Assembly (NCBI RefSeq): GCF_003977665.1
Contig: NZ_RYYV01000003.1
Span: forward strand, 62,001-126,000
DNA length: 64,000 nucleotides
Origin: Dyella choica
GTDB lineage: Bacteria; Pseudomonadota; Gammaproteobacteria; Xanthomonadales; Rhodanobacteraceae
Direction: 5' to 3'
Part shown: positions 15,757 through 27,839 of the stretch, piece after piece
Numbering within the stretch: position 1 is the first letter of the stretch
How the letters are laid out: every line of letters begins with the position of its first letter
Notes under the pieces: model-generated
Told to the model about the DNA's origin: nothing
The model's input: only the letters and a program-made list of their open reading frames with translations
The model's database searches: none
Position numbers and translations under genes: made by a program

Positions 15757-16086
15757 ATGCATTTCGATCTCTCCCATATTCTGCAGGCCCTGCAGAACTT
15801 CCACATCACGCCCTGGAAGATCGTCGGCTACCTGGGCACCTTCATGTTCACGGGGCGCTGGTTCGTGCAGCTTTACTACACACGCAAATACAAACGCGTG
15901 GTGATGCCGTTGTCGTTCTGGTGGATGTCGGTGTCGGGCAGCGCCCTGCTGCTAGGCTACTTCGTGTTCGGCAAGAACGACTCGGTGGGCATTCTTTCCA
16001 ACTTCTTCCCGGTGTTCGTCTCGGTGTACAACCTGGTGACGCACATGCGGCATCACGGGCGGGATGAGGTGGGCGGCAAGGTGTAG
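15757..16086 (+). CDS. Lipid-A-disaccharide synthase N-terminal-like membrane protein
   Basis: A 109-residue membrane protein matching the LAB_N domain, found at the N-terminus of some lipid A disaccharide synthases and as stand-alone proteins. Three hydrophobic helices are visible: WKIVGYLGTFMFTGRWFVQLYY, PLSFWWMSVSGSALLLGYFV and ILSNFFPVFVSVYNLV. The conserved RWFVQLYYTRK between helices is typical. The ATG at 15757 was chosen over 15679 because the family begins with a short segment before the first helix. It probably acts beside a glycosyltransferase encoded elsewhere, in lipid A modification. Confidence 0.85.
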   Translation: MHFDLSHILQALQNFHITPWKIVGYLGTFMFTGRWFVQLYYTRKYKRVVMPLSFWWMSVSGSALLLGYFVFGKNDSVGILSNFFPVFVSVYNLVTHMRHHGRDEVGGKV

Positions 16087-16115
16087 GTTGCCTTGTTAGT
16101 TGCTCCCCTCATGGC

Positions 16116-16143
16116 CGTCATTCCCGCGTGCGCGGGAATGACG
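16116..16143. repeat. CGTCATTCCCGCG palindrome, copy 2
   Basis: Perfect 13-base arms CGTCATTCCCGCG / CGCGGGAATGACG around TG. It lies between the convergent LAB_N and metH genes, so it may also act as a terminator. The core is the same as in the 3140 element. Confidence 0.85.
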
Positions 16144-16206
16144 CCCTATCAAGGCGGCGTTTATCCAGGCGGGTAGTCGTTCGCCACCATTGCGCCCCAA
16201 TTTGCG

Positions 16207-18897
<2,691 letters not shown>

Positions 18898-19006
18898 CGA
18901 TGATGCGTGTCTTATTCCCGGACCCTGTGGGGCAAGGGCCAAAGATGAGGGAGAGGGTTTTGCGGGAATGACGGCCATGCAGACCCGCGAAGCATCCGAC
19001 TACTGC

Positions 19007-20095
19007 TTACGCTGCCTTTTGCTTCTCCGCGGCGAGCGAACGCGGCGCACAATGGCGCACCGCTTCGGCAATCGCCCTGATGTGCGCCGGCGTCGTTCCG
19101 CAACAGCCGCCCACCATGTTGAGCAGGCCATCGCGGGCGAACCCGCCGATCACCGCGGCCATCTGCGCCGGGGTTTCGTCATATTCGCCGAACGCATTGG
19201 GCAAGCCGGCGTTCGGATGCGTGCTGACATAGCAATCCGAAACGTGAGCCAGCGTCTGCACGTGCGGGCGCAGGTCGGCTGCGCCCAGTGCGCAGTTCAG
19301 GCCGACGGAAAGCGGGCGGATGTGCTTGACCGAATAATAGAACGCTTCGGCTGTCTGGCCGGAAAGCGTGCGGCCGGAGCGGTCGGTGATGGTGCCGGAG
19401 ATCATGACCGGCACGCGGCTGCCGCGTGCGCGGAACAATTCGCTCAGCGCAAACAGCGCGGCCTTGGCATTGAGCGTATCGAAGATGGTTTCCACCATGA
19501 TCAGGTCAGCGCCGCCATCGAGCAGGCCGCTGGCGGCCTCGTTGTAGTTGTCGACCAGCTCCTCGAAGCTGACGTTGCGGAAGCCCGGATCGTTGACGTC
19601 GGGTGACAGCGATGCCGTGCGGCTGGTGGGGCCGAGTACGCCGATCGCAAAGCGTGGCTTGGCCGGGTTTTGCGCGGTGTGTGCAGCACAGGCCGCGCTG
19701 GCGAGCTTGGCGCCCTCGCGGTTCAGCTCGTAGGCGAGATGTTCCAGGTGATAATCGGCCTGGCTGATGCGCGTGGAGTTGAAGCTATTGGTTTCGACCA
19801 GGTCGGCGCCGGCTTCGAGATACGCCTCGTGTACGCCGCGGATGATTTCCGGCTTGGTAAGCGTGAGCAGGTCGTTGTTGCCTTTCAGATCGCAAGCGCC
19901 TGGATGATCGTGTGCATGCGCGTGCTGGCTGTCGTGGCCATGCGCAAAGCGCGTGCCGCGAAAGCCTGCTTCATCCAGCCGATGGCCCTGCAGCATGGTG
20001 CCCATGCCGCCGTCCAGGATCAGGATGCGTTGGCGCAATGCGGCTTCGAGTGTCGCGACGCGTTCGGGGTGAAGCCAGGGAAGAGAGCTGCTCAT
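19007..20095 (-). CDS. Methionine synthase, homocysteine-binding part (split MetH)
   Basis: A 362-residue homocysteine S-methyltransferase domain matching the N-terminus of full-length Met[12 protein letters not shown] opens the barrel. The zinc ligands are in GLNCALG and GGCCGTTP, all present. About 14 extra residues rich in His ([14 protein letters not shown], residues about 51-64) lie where E. coli MetH has a short loop before [10 protein letters not shown]. The gene is 109 bases upstream of the second half and 10 bases downstream of an ArsR-type regulator. Split MetH genes are known in Xanthomonadaceae, so this is normal for the group. Confidence 0.94.
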   Translation of the reverse strand: MSSSLPWLHPERVATLEAALRQRILILDGGMGTMLQGHRLDEAGFRGTRFAHGHDSQHAHAHDHPGACDLKGNNDLLTLTKPEIIRGVHEAYLEAGADLVETNSFNSTRISQADYHLEHLAYELNREGAKLASAACAAHTAQNPAKPRFAIGVLGPTSRTASLSPDVNDPGFRNVSFEELVDNYNEAASGLLDGGADLIMVETIFDTLNAKAALFALSELFRARGSRVPVMISGTITDRSGRTLSGQTAEAFYYSVKHIRPLSVGLNCALGAADLRPHVQTLAHVSDCYVSTHPNAGLPNAFGEYDETPAQMAAVIGGFARDGLLNMVGGCCGTTPAHIRAIAEAVRHCAPRSLAAEKQKAA

Positions 20096-20105
20096 GGGGA
20101 ACTCC

Positions 20106-21032
20106 TTACGGCTTGCGGGCGAGCAAGCTGATGACTTCGAAATGCGGCGCCTTGCGCTCCCGGCTCAAGCGGTCGCAGCTGAGCACTTCGAGCTTGGCCT
20201 GCGTGACCAGCTTGTTGAGGTCGCTTTCGGTGAAGCCCAGATTGCGGTGATCGAACGGCTCCACCACGGCGCGGTGGTCATGCTTGCCCAGGGTGGCGGC
20301 CAGCAGCCTTCCTCCAGGGCGCAACACACGTGCAGCTTCAGCTACGGCCTTGGCCGGCTGTTCGGAATAGGTAAGCGCATGCAGCATCAGCACGAGGTCG
20401 TAGCGATCGTCCGGCAGCGGCAAGGCGTGCATGTCACCCTCGCGTACTTGGACATTGCCGAAGGGCGCCAATCGTTTTGCGGCGGCTTCCACCACGCGTT
20501 CGCTGGCATCCACGCAGACGATGGAGCGCGCGTGCGGCGCGAGCAGTTCGGCGGTCACGCCATCGCCGGAAGCGATATCCAGCACATCGCCGGTTTCCAG
20601 CAGTTGCAGCAGCGCGCGGGTGAGGGTCTCCCAGGTGCGGCCCGGGGAGTAATGGCGCTCCATGTCGCCGGCCACGGTGTCGGCCCAGCCCTGTTCGTTG
20701 GCGCGCTGGGCCAGGACGGCAATCAAACGTGCAGCGTCTTCGCGCAACAGGGCGTCGTCGATGCTTTCGCGCAACGAGCGGATCAGGGCGTGCTGGCGCT
20801 CGTCGCCTTCGCTGTTGGCACGGTAGTAGGCCGATACGCCCGCGCGGCGGTCGCGCACCAGTTCGGCTTCCTTGAGCTTGGCCAGATGCGTGGACACACG
20901 TGGCTGCGCCAGGTGCAGTACCGCGGCCAGCTCGGCCACGGTCAATTCCTCCCGCTCAAGCAGGGCCAGCAGCCGCACGCGAGTGGGATCCGCCAGCAGG
21001 CGCAACACGCTGGAGGCGGTGGCCAGATCCAT
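20106..21032 (-). CDS. ArsR-family regulator fused to a SAM-dependent methyltransferase domain (SahR-like)
   Basis: A 308-residue, two-domain protein. Residues about 1-85 are a winged helix of the ArsR type ([21 protein letters not shown], then recognition helix [18 protein letters not shown]). Residues about 130-305 are a class I methyltransferase fold with [13 protein letters not shown] (SAM site) and a second acidic strand, IVCVDAS. ArsR proteins with this extra domain, located next to metH, resemble SahR, a regulator sensing S-adenosylhomocysteine. Sensing by the methyltransferase domain is inferred. The gene is first in the operon, 10 bases before the split metH, and has its own promoter with a palindrome inside it. 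Confidence 0.88.
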   Translation of the reverse strand: MDLATASSVLRLLADPTRVRLLALLEREELTVAELAAVLHLAQPRVSTHLAKLKEAELVRDRRAGVSAYYRANSEGDERQHALIRSLRESIDDALLREDAARLIAVLAQRANEQGWADTVAGDMERHYSPGRTWETLTRALLQLLETGDVLDIASGDGVTAELLAPHARSIVCVDASERVVEAAAKRLAPFGNVQVREGDMHALPLPDDRYDLVLMLHALTYSEQPAKAVAEAARVLRPGGRLLAATLGKHDHRAVVEPFDHRNLGFTESDLNKLVTQAKLEVLSCDRLSRERKAPHFEVISLLARKP

Positions 21033-21044
21033 CGTGCATCCTTA

Positions 21045-21054
21045 TATCGCGATA
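21045..21054. promoter_or_regulatory. Probable operator of the ArsR-type regulator
   Basis: A perfect 10-base palindrome TATCGCGATA, nearly extended to 14 (TATATCGCGATAGA, one mismatch). It lies 12 bases before the regulator ATG and just downstream of the promoter, overlapping the likely transcription start. Binding there would repress the whole regulator-metH operon. Confidence 0.65.
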
Positions 21055-21066
21055 GAAAGATGTGTA

Positions 21067-21095
21067 AGAGTAGGCCTAGGATGATGGGGCGTCAA
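21067..21095 (-). promoter_or_regulatory. Promoter of the regulator-metH operon
   Basis: Minus strand: TTGACG (21090-21095), a 17-base spacer and TACTCT (21067-21072). It is the only good sigma-70 pair before the regulator gene, and the palindrome at 21045 follows it. Confidence 0.7.
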
Positions 21096-21124
21096 GGGCA
21101 GCCGGGGGGAAGCCTCGGTACCGG

Positions 21125-21150
21125 GTAGGCTGGGATGAAATCCCAGCATT
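21125..21150. repeat. GTAG REP element, half copy
   Basis: A single hairpin GTAGGCTGGGAT..ATCCCAGC, followed by CATT as in the longer copies. It has only one of the two hairpins and lies upstream of the regulator promoter. Confidence 0.75.
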
Positions 21151-21510
21151 GAGAGCCTAAAAAGAGAGCTGGGAGGCCGATATAACGGAGTCGTCAAAAG
21201 GACAGTTCATGTGACCCGAGCCGAGAAAAGCAGGGGCAAAGCTTGCTCCGATCTTGATATGGCTGGCGCTGATAAGGGGCGAGTGGAGTCCCGCCTGGCC
21301 ATGACAAGTTCTGCTCTCAAGGACCTTCTTCTTGCCGATTCTCTTCGCATGGACCTCAAACTTCTCAAGCGTGGTACGCGTGTTTTTCGACTAAGACGGC
21401 TCATCATGTCGAAAGCATAACGGCCAAGTTCTGCTGCCCTGCAACAAGGGCCGAAATCCCAAACAGCTAAAATAAGCGGCTTTCCCCACCTCTTTTCCCC
21501 GGAGCCGCTC
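21151..21510. other. Intergenic stretch before the acyl-CoA dehydrogenase
   Basis: About 360 bases. A 69-codon frame (21211-21420, +) has no ribosome site and an unfamiliar product. A TAAAAT at about 21470 may be a -10 box for the dehydrogenase gene, but no -35 box stands out. Confidence 0.45.
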
Positions 21511-22671
21511 ATGGATTTCCGTTTCACCGAAGACCAGCTTTCCATCCAGGCCATTGCCCGTGATTTCGCGCAAAAGCGCATCGTACCGGTGGCGGCCGAA
21601 CTCGATGCCAAGGGCGAGTTTCCGCTGGACAACATCCGCGAGATGGGGCAGCTGGGCCTGATGGGCATCGAGGTGCCGCATGAATATGGCGGCGCGGGGC
21701 TGGATCCGATCGGATATGTGCTGGCGATGATCGAGATCGCCGCCGCCGATGCGGCTACCTCCACCGTCATGTCGGTGAACAACTCGCTGTTCTGCAACGG
21801 CATCCTCAAGCACGGCACGGAGGAGCAGAAGCAGAAATACGTGCGCGCAATCGCGCAGGGCGATGCGATCGGTGCCTACGCGTTGACCGAACCGCAATCG
21901 GGTTCGGATGCCTCGGCCATGCACACGCGTGCATCGAAGAACGCCGATGGCGACTGGGTGATCAACGGCAAGAAGAGCTGGATCACCTCCGGCCCGGTGG
22001 CGCGCTACATCGTGCTGTTCGCGATCACCACGCCGGGCATCGGCGCTAAGGGTGTGTCGGCCTTCGTCATTGACACGCAGCGGCCCGGCTTCCATGCCGG
22101 CAAGAGCGAGCCCAAGCTCGGCATCCGCGCCTCGGCGACCTGCGAAATAGAATTCAACGACTACGTGTGTCCGAAGGAAGACCTGCTGGGTGAGGAAGGC
22201 AAGGGCTTTTCGATCGCGATGGGCGTGCTTGACGCCGGCCGTATCGGCATTGCTTCGCAGGCCGTGGGTATCGCGCGCGCAGCGTATGAAGCCACCCTGC
22301 AGTGGTCGCGCGACCGCAAGGCGTTCGGCCAGCCGATCGGCACATTCCAGATGACGCAGGCGAAGATCGCGGACATGAAGTGCAAGCTCGACGCAGCCAC
22401 GCTGCTGACGCTGCGCGCCGCGTGGGCGAAGGGCGAGGCGGAGAAGAACGGCGGGCGCTTCGGCACCGAGGCTTCGGTCGCCAAGCTGGTGGCTTCGGAA
22501 GCGGCAATGTGGATCGCGCACCAGGCGGTGCAGATCCACGGCGGCATGGGCTATTCGAAGGAGATGCCGTTGGAGCGTTACTTCCGCGACGCGAAGATCA
22601 CCGAGATCTACGAGGGTACCAGCGAGATCCAGCGCATGGTGATCGCGCGCGCGGAAACCGGTCTGCGCTGA
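21511..22671 (+). CDS. acdA: Acyl-CoA dehydrogenase, short-chain type
   Basis: FAD enzyme of 386 residues that introduces the alpha-beta double bond in short acyl-CoA thioesters. MDFRFTEDQLSIQ opens the N-terminal helical domain. The flavin-contact segments AYALTEPQSGSDASA and KSWITSG are present, and the catalytic Glu is about residue 368 in IYEGTSEIQ. The sequence is of the butyryl-CoA dehydrogenase group, although branched-chain substrates cannot be excluded. It stands alone with a strong terminator downstream; no electron-transfer flavoprotein genes are in the window. Confidence 0.93.
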   Translation: MDFRFTEDQLSIQAIARDFAQKRIVPVAAELDAKGEFPLDNIREMGQLGLMGIEVPHEYGGAGLDPIGYVLAMIEIAAADAATSTVMSVNNSLFCNGILKHGTEEQKQKYVRAIAQGDAIGAYALTEPQSGSDASAMHTRASKNADGDWVINGKKSWITSGPVARYIVLFAITTPGIGAKGVSAFVIDTQRPGFHAGKSEPKLGIRASATCEIEFNDYVCPKEDLLGEEGKGFSIAMGVLDAGRIGIASQAVGIARAAYEATLQWSRDRKAFGQPIGTFQMTQAKIADMKCKLDAATLLTLRAAWAKGEAEKNGGRFGTEASVAKLVASEAAMWIAHQAVQIHGGMGYSKEMPLERYFRDAKITEIYEGTSEIQRMVIARAETGLR

Positions 22672-22688
22672 CCACGTAGACAGCCGAT

Positions 22689-22716
22689 CGTCATTCCTGC
22701 CTGCGCGGGAATGGCG
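22689..22716. repeat. CGTCATTCC palindrome, degenerate copy 3
   Basis: CGTCATTCCTGCCTGCGCGGGAATGGCG in two pieces, CGTCATTCCTGC and GCGGGAATGGCG. It is the same core as at 3140 and 16116, with several mismatches between the arms. Confidence 0.65.
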
Positions 22717-22747
22717 GTAAGGTGGGGCACGAAGAGAACGGGAATAC

Positions 22748-22778
22748 AAAAAAAGCCCCGGCCATGCCGGGGCTTTTC
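22748..22778. terminator. Bidirectional rho-independent terminator
   Basis: Stem AAGCCCCGGC / GCCGGGGCTT with a CATG centre, preceded by a run of A and followed by TTTTC. It lies between the convergent acyl-CoA dehydrogenase and RND pump genes and can serve both. Confidence 0.9.
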
Positions 22779-22799
22779 GTTAGGGCTTCAGCGTTCGGC

Positions 22800-25700
22800 T
22801 CAGTGTCCGTCGCGCGGATCCGAATCGGACGGCTGCGGGTGCTCATGCCGGGCCAGCTTGCGCGTGGTCTCGTCCATCTTGTCGCCGAGCATGCGGCGCA
22901 CGCTGACGTAGAACACCGGAATCAGCAGTAGGCCGAGGAAGGTGGCGAACAGCATGCCGCCGATCACGCCGGTACCGATTTCATGGCGGGAGTTGGCGCC
23001 GGCGCCGGAGGATGTCACCAGCGGCAGCACGCCGAGGATGAAGGCCATTGAGGTCATCAGGATCGGACGAAGTCGCTGGCGGGCCGCGGTCACCACCGCG
23101 TTGAACAGTGTCTGGCCTTCGGCCTGCTGCTCCACCGCGAATTCCACGATCAGGATCGCGTTCTTCGCAGCCAGGCCGACCACCGTCACCATGCCGATCT
23201 TGAAGTACATGTCGTTCGGGAAGCCGCGCAGCATGGAGGCGACCACCATGCCCAACAGGCCCAGCGGCACCACCAGCAGCACAGCCACCGGAATCGACCA
23301 GCTTTCATACAAGGCCGACAAGCACAGGAACACGATGAAGATCGACAGGATCATCAACAGCGTGGCCGAGTTGCCGGCCAGCACTTCCTGGTACGACTGG
23401 CCGGTCCAGTCGGCGCCGAAGCCATGCGGCAGGTCGTTGTTGACGAAGTCCTGCAGGGTTCCCATGGCCTGGCCGGTGGAGTAGCCCTTGTTGGCATCGC
23501 CCACGATTTCAATCGCCGGATAACCGTTGTAGCGGGTGAGCGAGGGCGCAGCCATGCTCCAGGTGGACCGCACCACGCTGGACAGCGGGATCATGTTGTA
23601 CGGGCCGTAGGGCGAGTTGTTGTTGCCGGTCGACGAGGCGGCTGACGTACTCGTGGTGGAGGTGGCGCCGCCCAGCGTGCTGGGCGTATAGACGTGGCCG
23701 AGCGCCTCCGTATCCATGCGGTACGGCGCTTCGGCCTGCACCATCACACGCTTGACGCGATCCTCGAAGATGAAGTTGTTGATGTACACCGGCGCGAGCG
23801 TCAGCTGGATCGCGGTGTACACGTCACTCACAGACAGGCCTAGCGCCGATGCCTGCACGCGATCGACGTTGAGGTTGTACTGCGGCGCAGGCGGCAGCAC
23901 GTTCGGGCGGGTGCCGAACAGCACGGGGCTTTTCGATGCTTTGCCCAGCAGCATGCCCATCGCTTGCATCAGCTCGCCGCGGGGCTGCCCGTTGCGTGCC
24001 TGCAGGTACATGTCCAGGCCGCCGAACTGGCTGAGGCCGCGGATGGTCGGCAGGTTCACCACGAAGATCTGCGCATCGCGGATGCCGAACAGCACGCCAT
24101 TGGCCTGGCGGATGAAATCATCCGCCGTGATCTTTCGCTCGCTCCAATCCTTGAGCTTGATGAACACCATGCCGGCGTTCTCGGCGCGACCGACGAAGCT
24201 GAAGCCCGCGATCTGGTACATGCCTACGAAGCTGTCGTTCAGCGGGCTCTTGTGCAAGGTGTCGCGGATTTCCTTCATCACGCCTTGCGTGCGTTCGATG
24301 CTGGCGCCGGGCGGCAGGCTGACGATGGCCAGCGCGAAGCCCTGATCTTCGTTGGGCACGAAGCCGGTGGGCAGCTTGGTGTAGAGGAAGCCAGCCAGGG
24401 TGGCGATCAGCGCGAACACGATCATCCAGCGCGGTGCATGGCGGATCGCGCTGCTGATGTGACCTTGATAGGTGTGCGTGACCCAGTCGAAAGTCTGGTT
24501 GAACCAGCGATAGAGGAAGTTTTTCCTTTCCTCATGCGTGGGCTTGAGGATGGTTGCGCACAAAGCCGGCGTAAACGACAGCGCGAGGAAGGCGGAGAAG
24601 CCCATCGACACTGCGATGGTCAAAGCAAACTGCTTGTAGATCACGCCGGTGGCACCCGGTTGCAGGGCGGACGGCACGAACACTGCCGCCAGCACCACCG
24701 TGATGGCCACCACCGCGCCGGTGATCTGGCTCATCGCTTTACGCGTGGCCTCCTTCGGCGGCAGGTTTTCCTCGGACATGATGCGCTCGACGTTTTCGAT
24801 CACCACGATCGCGTCGTCGACCACGATGCCGATGGCCAGCACCATGCCGAACAGGGTCAGCTGGTTGATGGTGAAGCCCATCGGCGCCAGGCCGATGAAG
24901 GTACCGAGCAGGGCGACCGGAATCACCAGGGTGGGAATGACGGTGGCGCGGAAGTTCTGCAGGAAGATCAGCATCACGAAGAAGACGAGGATGATCGCCT
25001 CCACCAGCGTGTGCACCACTTCGTTGATCGAAACACGCACGAACGGCGTACTGTCGTACGGAGCGAACCAGGTGACGCCCTGCGGGAAGTCCTTGGACAG
25101 TTCATCCATCTTGGCGCGTACGGCCTCGGCCACGTTCAGCGCGTTGGCACCCGGCAGCAGCTGGACGCCGAAGCCACCGACCGGCTGTCCGGTCCAGGTG
25201 GAGGTGAAGCCGTAGGTTTGCGGGCCGAACTCGATGCGCGCGACGTCCTTCATGCGCACTACGGTGCCGTCGGAGTTGGCGCGCAGGATGATGTTGCCGA
25301 ACTCCTCGGGTGTGGAGAACAGGCCTTCGGCGGACACCGTGGCGGTGAAGGCTTGGCCGTTGGTGGCCGGATCGGCGCCGAGCGAACCGGCCGCGAACTG
25401 CACGTTCTGGGCGGTGATCGCGTCGCGCACCTGGCTGAAGGAAAGGCCGTAGCCCTGCATCTTGTCAGGGTTCAGCCATACGCGCATGCCGTACTCGGAA
25501 CCCACCTGGAAGGTGCTGCCTACGCCGGGAATGCGCCCGACCTGGTTGATCACCTGCGAGCCGACGATGTCACTGAGGCGGTTGCTGTCGACCTCCGGAT
25601 TGTTGGAGATCAGGCCTACGAACATCAGGAAGTCCGGGTTGGCCTTGGCGACCACCACGCCCTGCTGCACCACCGCGGCCGGCAGCTGGGGCTGTGCGAG

Positions 25701-26036
25701 CGACACTTTGTTCTGCACCTGCACCTGCGCAATGTCGGGGTTGGTGCCGGTGGCGAAGCTGAGCGTGATCGAGGCCGTACCGTTCGAGTTGGAGGCCGAG
25801 CTGAAATACAGCAGGTTGTCGACGCCGGTGAGCTGCTGCTCGATCACCTTGGTGACCGTGTCTTCCATGGTCTGGGCGCTGGCGCCCGGGAAGGTGGCCG
25901 TCACCGTGACCTGCGGCGGCGCGATATTGGGGTAGGACTCAACACCCATGCCCAGCACCGAGATGGTGCCGACCAGGGAGATCAGAATGGCGACCACCCA
26001 CGCAAAGATGGGGCGGTCGATAAAGAAACTCGGCAT
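22800..26036 (-). CDS. RND multidrug efflux pump, inner-membrane subunit (AcrB/MexB type)
   Basis: Proton-driven trimeric exporter of 1078 residues, HAE1 family. It begins MPSFFIDRPIFAWVVAI and has the proton-relay Asp pair in helix 4 (GIVVDDAIVVIENVERI). Two repeats of a large periplasmic loop plus six helices make twelve membrane segments. Around residues 782-815 it carries a Ser/Thr/Asn/Gly-rich insert (STLGGATSTTSTSAASS, then GNNNSPYG) just before IPLSSVV, where AcrB is shorter. The partner membrane-fusion gene lies 11 bases upstream. No channel gene is attached, so it must borrow a TolC-like protein. Substrates are not predictable. Confidence 0.93.
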   Translation of the reverse strand: MPSFFIDRPIFAWVVAILISLVGTISVLGMGVESYPNIAPPQVTVTATFPGASAQTMEDTVTKVIEQQLTGVDNLLYFSSASNSNGTASITLSFATGTNPDIAQVQVQNKVSLAQPQLPAAVVQQGVVVAKANPDFLMFVGLISNNPEVDSNRLSDIVGSQVINQVGRIPGVGSTFQVGSEYGMRVWLNPDKMQGYGLSFSQVRDAITAQNVQFAAGSLGADPATNGQAFTATVSAEGLFSTPEEFGNIILRANSDGTVVRMKDVARIEFGPQTYGFTSTWTGQPVGGFGVQLLPGANALNVAEAVRAKMDELSKDFPQGVTWFAPYDSTPFVRVSINEVVHTLVEAIILVFFVMLIFLQNFRATVIPTLVIPVALLGTFIGLAPMGFTINQLTLFGMVLAIGIVVDDAIVVIENVERIMSEENLPPKEATRKAMSQITGAVVAITVVLAAVFVPSALQPGATGVIYKQFALTIAVSMGFSAFLALSFTPALCATILKPTHEERKNFLYRWFNQTFDWVTHTYQGHISSAIRHAPRWMIVFALIATLAGFLYTKLPTGFVPNEDQGFALAIVSLPPGASIERTQGVMKEIRDTLHKSPLNDSFVGMYQIAGFSFVGRAENAGMVFIKLKDWSERKITADDFIRQANGVLFGIRDAQIFVVNLPTIRGLSQFGGLDMYLQARNGQPRGELMQAMGMLLGKASKSPVLFGTRPNVLPPAPQYNLNVDRVQASALGLSVSDVYTAIQLTLAPVYINNFIFEDRVKRVMVQAEAPYRMDTEALGHVYTPSTLGGATSTTSTSAASSTGNNNSPYGPYNMIPLSSVVRSTWSMAAPSLTRYNGYPAIEIVGDANKGYSTGQAMGTLQDFVNNDLPHGFGADWTGQSYQEVLAGNSATLLMILSIFIVFLCLSALYESWSIPVAVLLVVPLGLLGMVVASMLRGFPNDMYFKIGMVTVVGLAAKNAILIVEFAVEQQAEGQTLFNAVVTAARQRLRPILMTSMAFILGVLPLVTSSGAGANSRHEIGTGVIGGMLFATFLGLLLIPVFYVSVRRMLGDKMDETTRKLARHEHPQPSDSDPRDGH

Positions 26037-26047
26037 CAGTGCTCTCC

Positions 26048-27241
26048 TTACTGATGGCCAGCGGCGGCTGGGCCTTGGCCGGCCGGCGTCTGATCAGGCT
26101 GCCATGGGGTCGCCTTGGCCGGCGCTCCGGGCTTGGCGGCCTGGACGCCGGAGACGATCACCTGGTCGCCCGCTTCGAGACCGCTGGCGACGATCCAGTC
26201 GTGGCCGTGCATGGTGTCGGCTGTCACCCGCTTCTGCGCGACGTTGCCGTCCTTGCCGACTACCAGGGCATAAGCTCCTGCGGGGTCGCGCTGGATCCCG
26301 GCTTGCGGCACCAGGAACACCTTGTTCAGTTCACCCACGTGGACGGTGAGAGTGACGTACATGCCCGGCAGCAAGCGGCGTTCGGCGTTCGGCACCACGG
26401 CACGCAGGTTGATGGCGCCGGTGGTCGGGTTTACCGAGGTATCGGAGAAGTTGAGCGTACCTTGTTGCTCATACTTGGCGCCGCTGGGCAGGGTGATCTG
26501 CACGGTGGTCTTGTCCTGTGCAGCCAGTTGCACGTTGCCGCTGGCCTGCGCATGGCGCAGCTTGTCGAGGTCGGCCGCACTCAGGGTGAAGTTCACATAC
26601 AGCGGGTCGAGCTGGTCGACCGTGGTCAGCAAGGTGGCATTGGCGCCGGCATCCGCCGTGCTGTTGCCGACGATCGCGCCCTCGGTCACCTGCTGCTCGC
26701 CGGCGCGGCCGTCGATGGGGGAGGTGACGTTGGTGTAACTCAGATTGACGCGCGCGGTCTCCACGCCGGCTTGGGCCTGTTTCACCGCGGCTAGCGCAGA
26801 ACGCTCATCGGCCTCGGCGGTATCCAACTGCTGACGCGCGACATAACCCTGCGGGACCAGTTGGCGGTCGCGGTTGGCGAGCACATGCGCATTGGCATAG
26901 GTGGCCTGGGCCGACGCCAGCGCCGCCTCGGCGTTGGCGAGGTTGGCCTTGTACGTGACCGGGTCGATCTGGAACAGCAGTTGGCCCTGCTTCACGTCCG
27001 TACCTTCGGTGTAGACACGCTTCAGCAGTACCCCCGATACGCGGGCGCGCACATCGGCGCTGCGGTAGGCGGACAGGCGCCCGACCAGCTCTTTGTTCAG
27101 CGGCACGGTCTGCGGTTGGGCTTCGACCACCCCCACCGTCGGCGGCGGCATCTTGGGCGGACCCTGTTCCTTGCCGCTGCAAGCGGCTAGTGCCAGCAGG
27201 CTCAGGCACAGCACAGGTGTGCGCATTGGCGTCGACTTCAT
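26048..27241 (-). CDS. RND efflux periplasmic adaptor (AcrA/MexA type)
   Basis: A 397-residue membrane-fusion lipoprotein linking the pump to an outer-membrane channel. The signal LCLSLLALAAC is a good lipobox. It is followed by the barrel-lipoyl half (SAYRSADVRARVSGVL), an alpha-helical hairpin (about 95-165) and the second lipoyl half (VTSPIDGRAGEQQVTEGAIV). The C-terminus is Pro/Ala/Gln-rich. It is the first gene of a two-gene operon. No TetR- or MarR-type regulator is adjacent. Confidence 0.93.
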   Translation of the reverse strand: MKSTPMRTPVLCLSLLALAACSGKEQGPPKMPPPTVGVVEAQPQTVPLNKELVGRLSAYRSADVRARVSGVLLKRVYTEGTDVKQGQLLFQIDPVTYKANLANAEAALASAQATYANAHVLANRDRQLVPQGYVARQQLDTAEADERSALAAVKQAQAGVETARVNLSYTNVTSPIDGRAGEQQVTEGAIVGNSTADAGANATLLTTVDQLDPLYVNFTLSAADLDKLRHAQASGNVQLAAQDKTTVQITLPSGAKYEQQGTLNFSDTSVNPTTGAINLRAVVPNAERRLLPGMYVTLTVHVGELNKVFLVPQAGIQRDPAGAYALVVGKDGNVAQKRVTADTMHGHDWIVASGLEAGDQVIVSGVQAAKPGAPAKATPWQPDQTPAGQGPAAAGHQ

Positions 27242-27839
27242 GAGAACTCCATGACTTGCGTAATCGGGGTAGGAGGGGCGCGGCGGGCCGGGACCCGGCT
27301 GAGTTAACGGAAAAATCCTACATTTAACGGATCAGGGCCGGATTTACCTGTGTCTTTCGTCCCCTATAAGGCAAGGACGTGAACTAGACTATACCGACCA
27401 GTTTACAATTTATCCACGGTATGAATCCAGCGTTTGGGCAGTGACTCCCGGCACAGGCGGGTTTCCTCAGTCTGTGAGCAAAGCGCGCCCGGCAAAGGGC
27501 GGGCGTACCAGGAATGATGCGCCTGGTGCCCTCAGGCCAGCGAGGATGGACTGTGCGGGACGAGCGGTTGGACTCGTTTGGCTCAGGGGGCGCGGCATCC
27601 ATCGTTAGCCTTGGCTTCCCTGGCCGGATGCATGGATCGGCTTCGTGTAGGGCAACGTCGACGCTTGCGCGGTAATGACGGTTGATCTGTGCAACGCACA
27701 TCGATCGGAGCGCGGCACATCGTTAATCGCGCATGACGCGCATTGCTGCGCTGCCGATGGATTCAACGCAGGGCGAAGCGTATCCTTTTAAGGCTTTCCT
27801 GCTCCACAACCCATCATCTCCACTTCTTAAGTAGAAGCC
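27242..27839. other. Divergent intergenic region, pump operon versus glutamate dehydrogenase
   Basis: About 598 bases. On the minus strand a TATAGT at about 27391-27396 could be the -10 box of the pump operon; the surrounding ACTATACCGACCAGT resembles TetR-family operators only loosely. A 105-codon frame on the minus strand (27384-27701) looks spurious. Nothing else was recognised. Confidence 0.5.

Noticed and set aside
21033..21124. SAH or SAM riboswitch upstream of the regulator-metH operon
   Set aside because: The leader between the promoter and the ATG is only about 30 bases, too short for either riboswitch; the palindrome is better explained as a protein operator.
27383..27410. ACTATACCGACCAGT as a TetR-family operator for the AcrAB-like operon
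   Set aside because: Only partly palindromic, and no TetR gene is nearby; it was left as a comment on the intergenic region.
27384..27701. A 105-codon minus-strand frame upstream of the AcrA-like gene
   Set aside because: Unfamiliar sequence, and it overlaps the likely promoter region of the pump operon.
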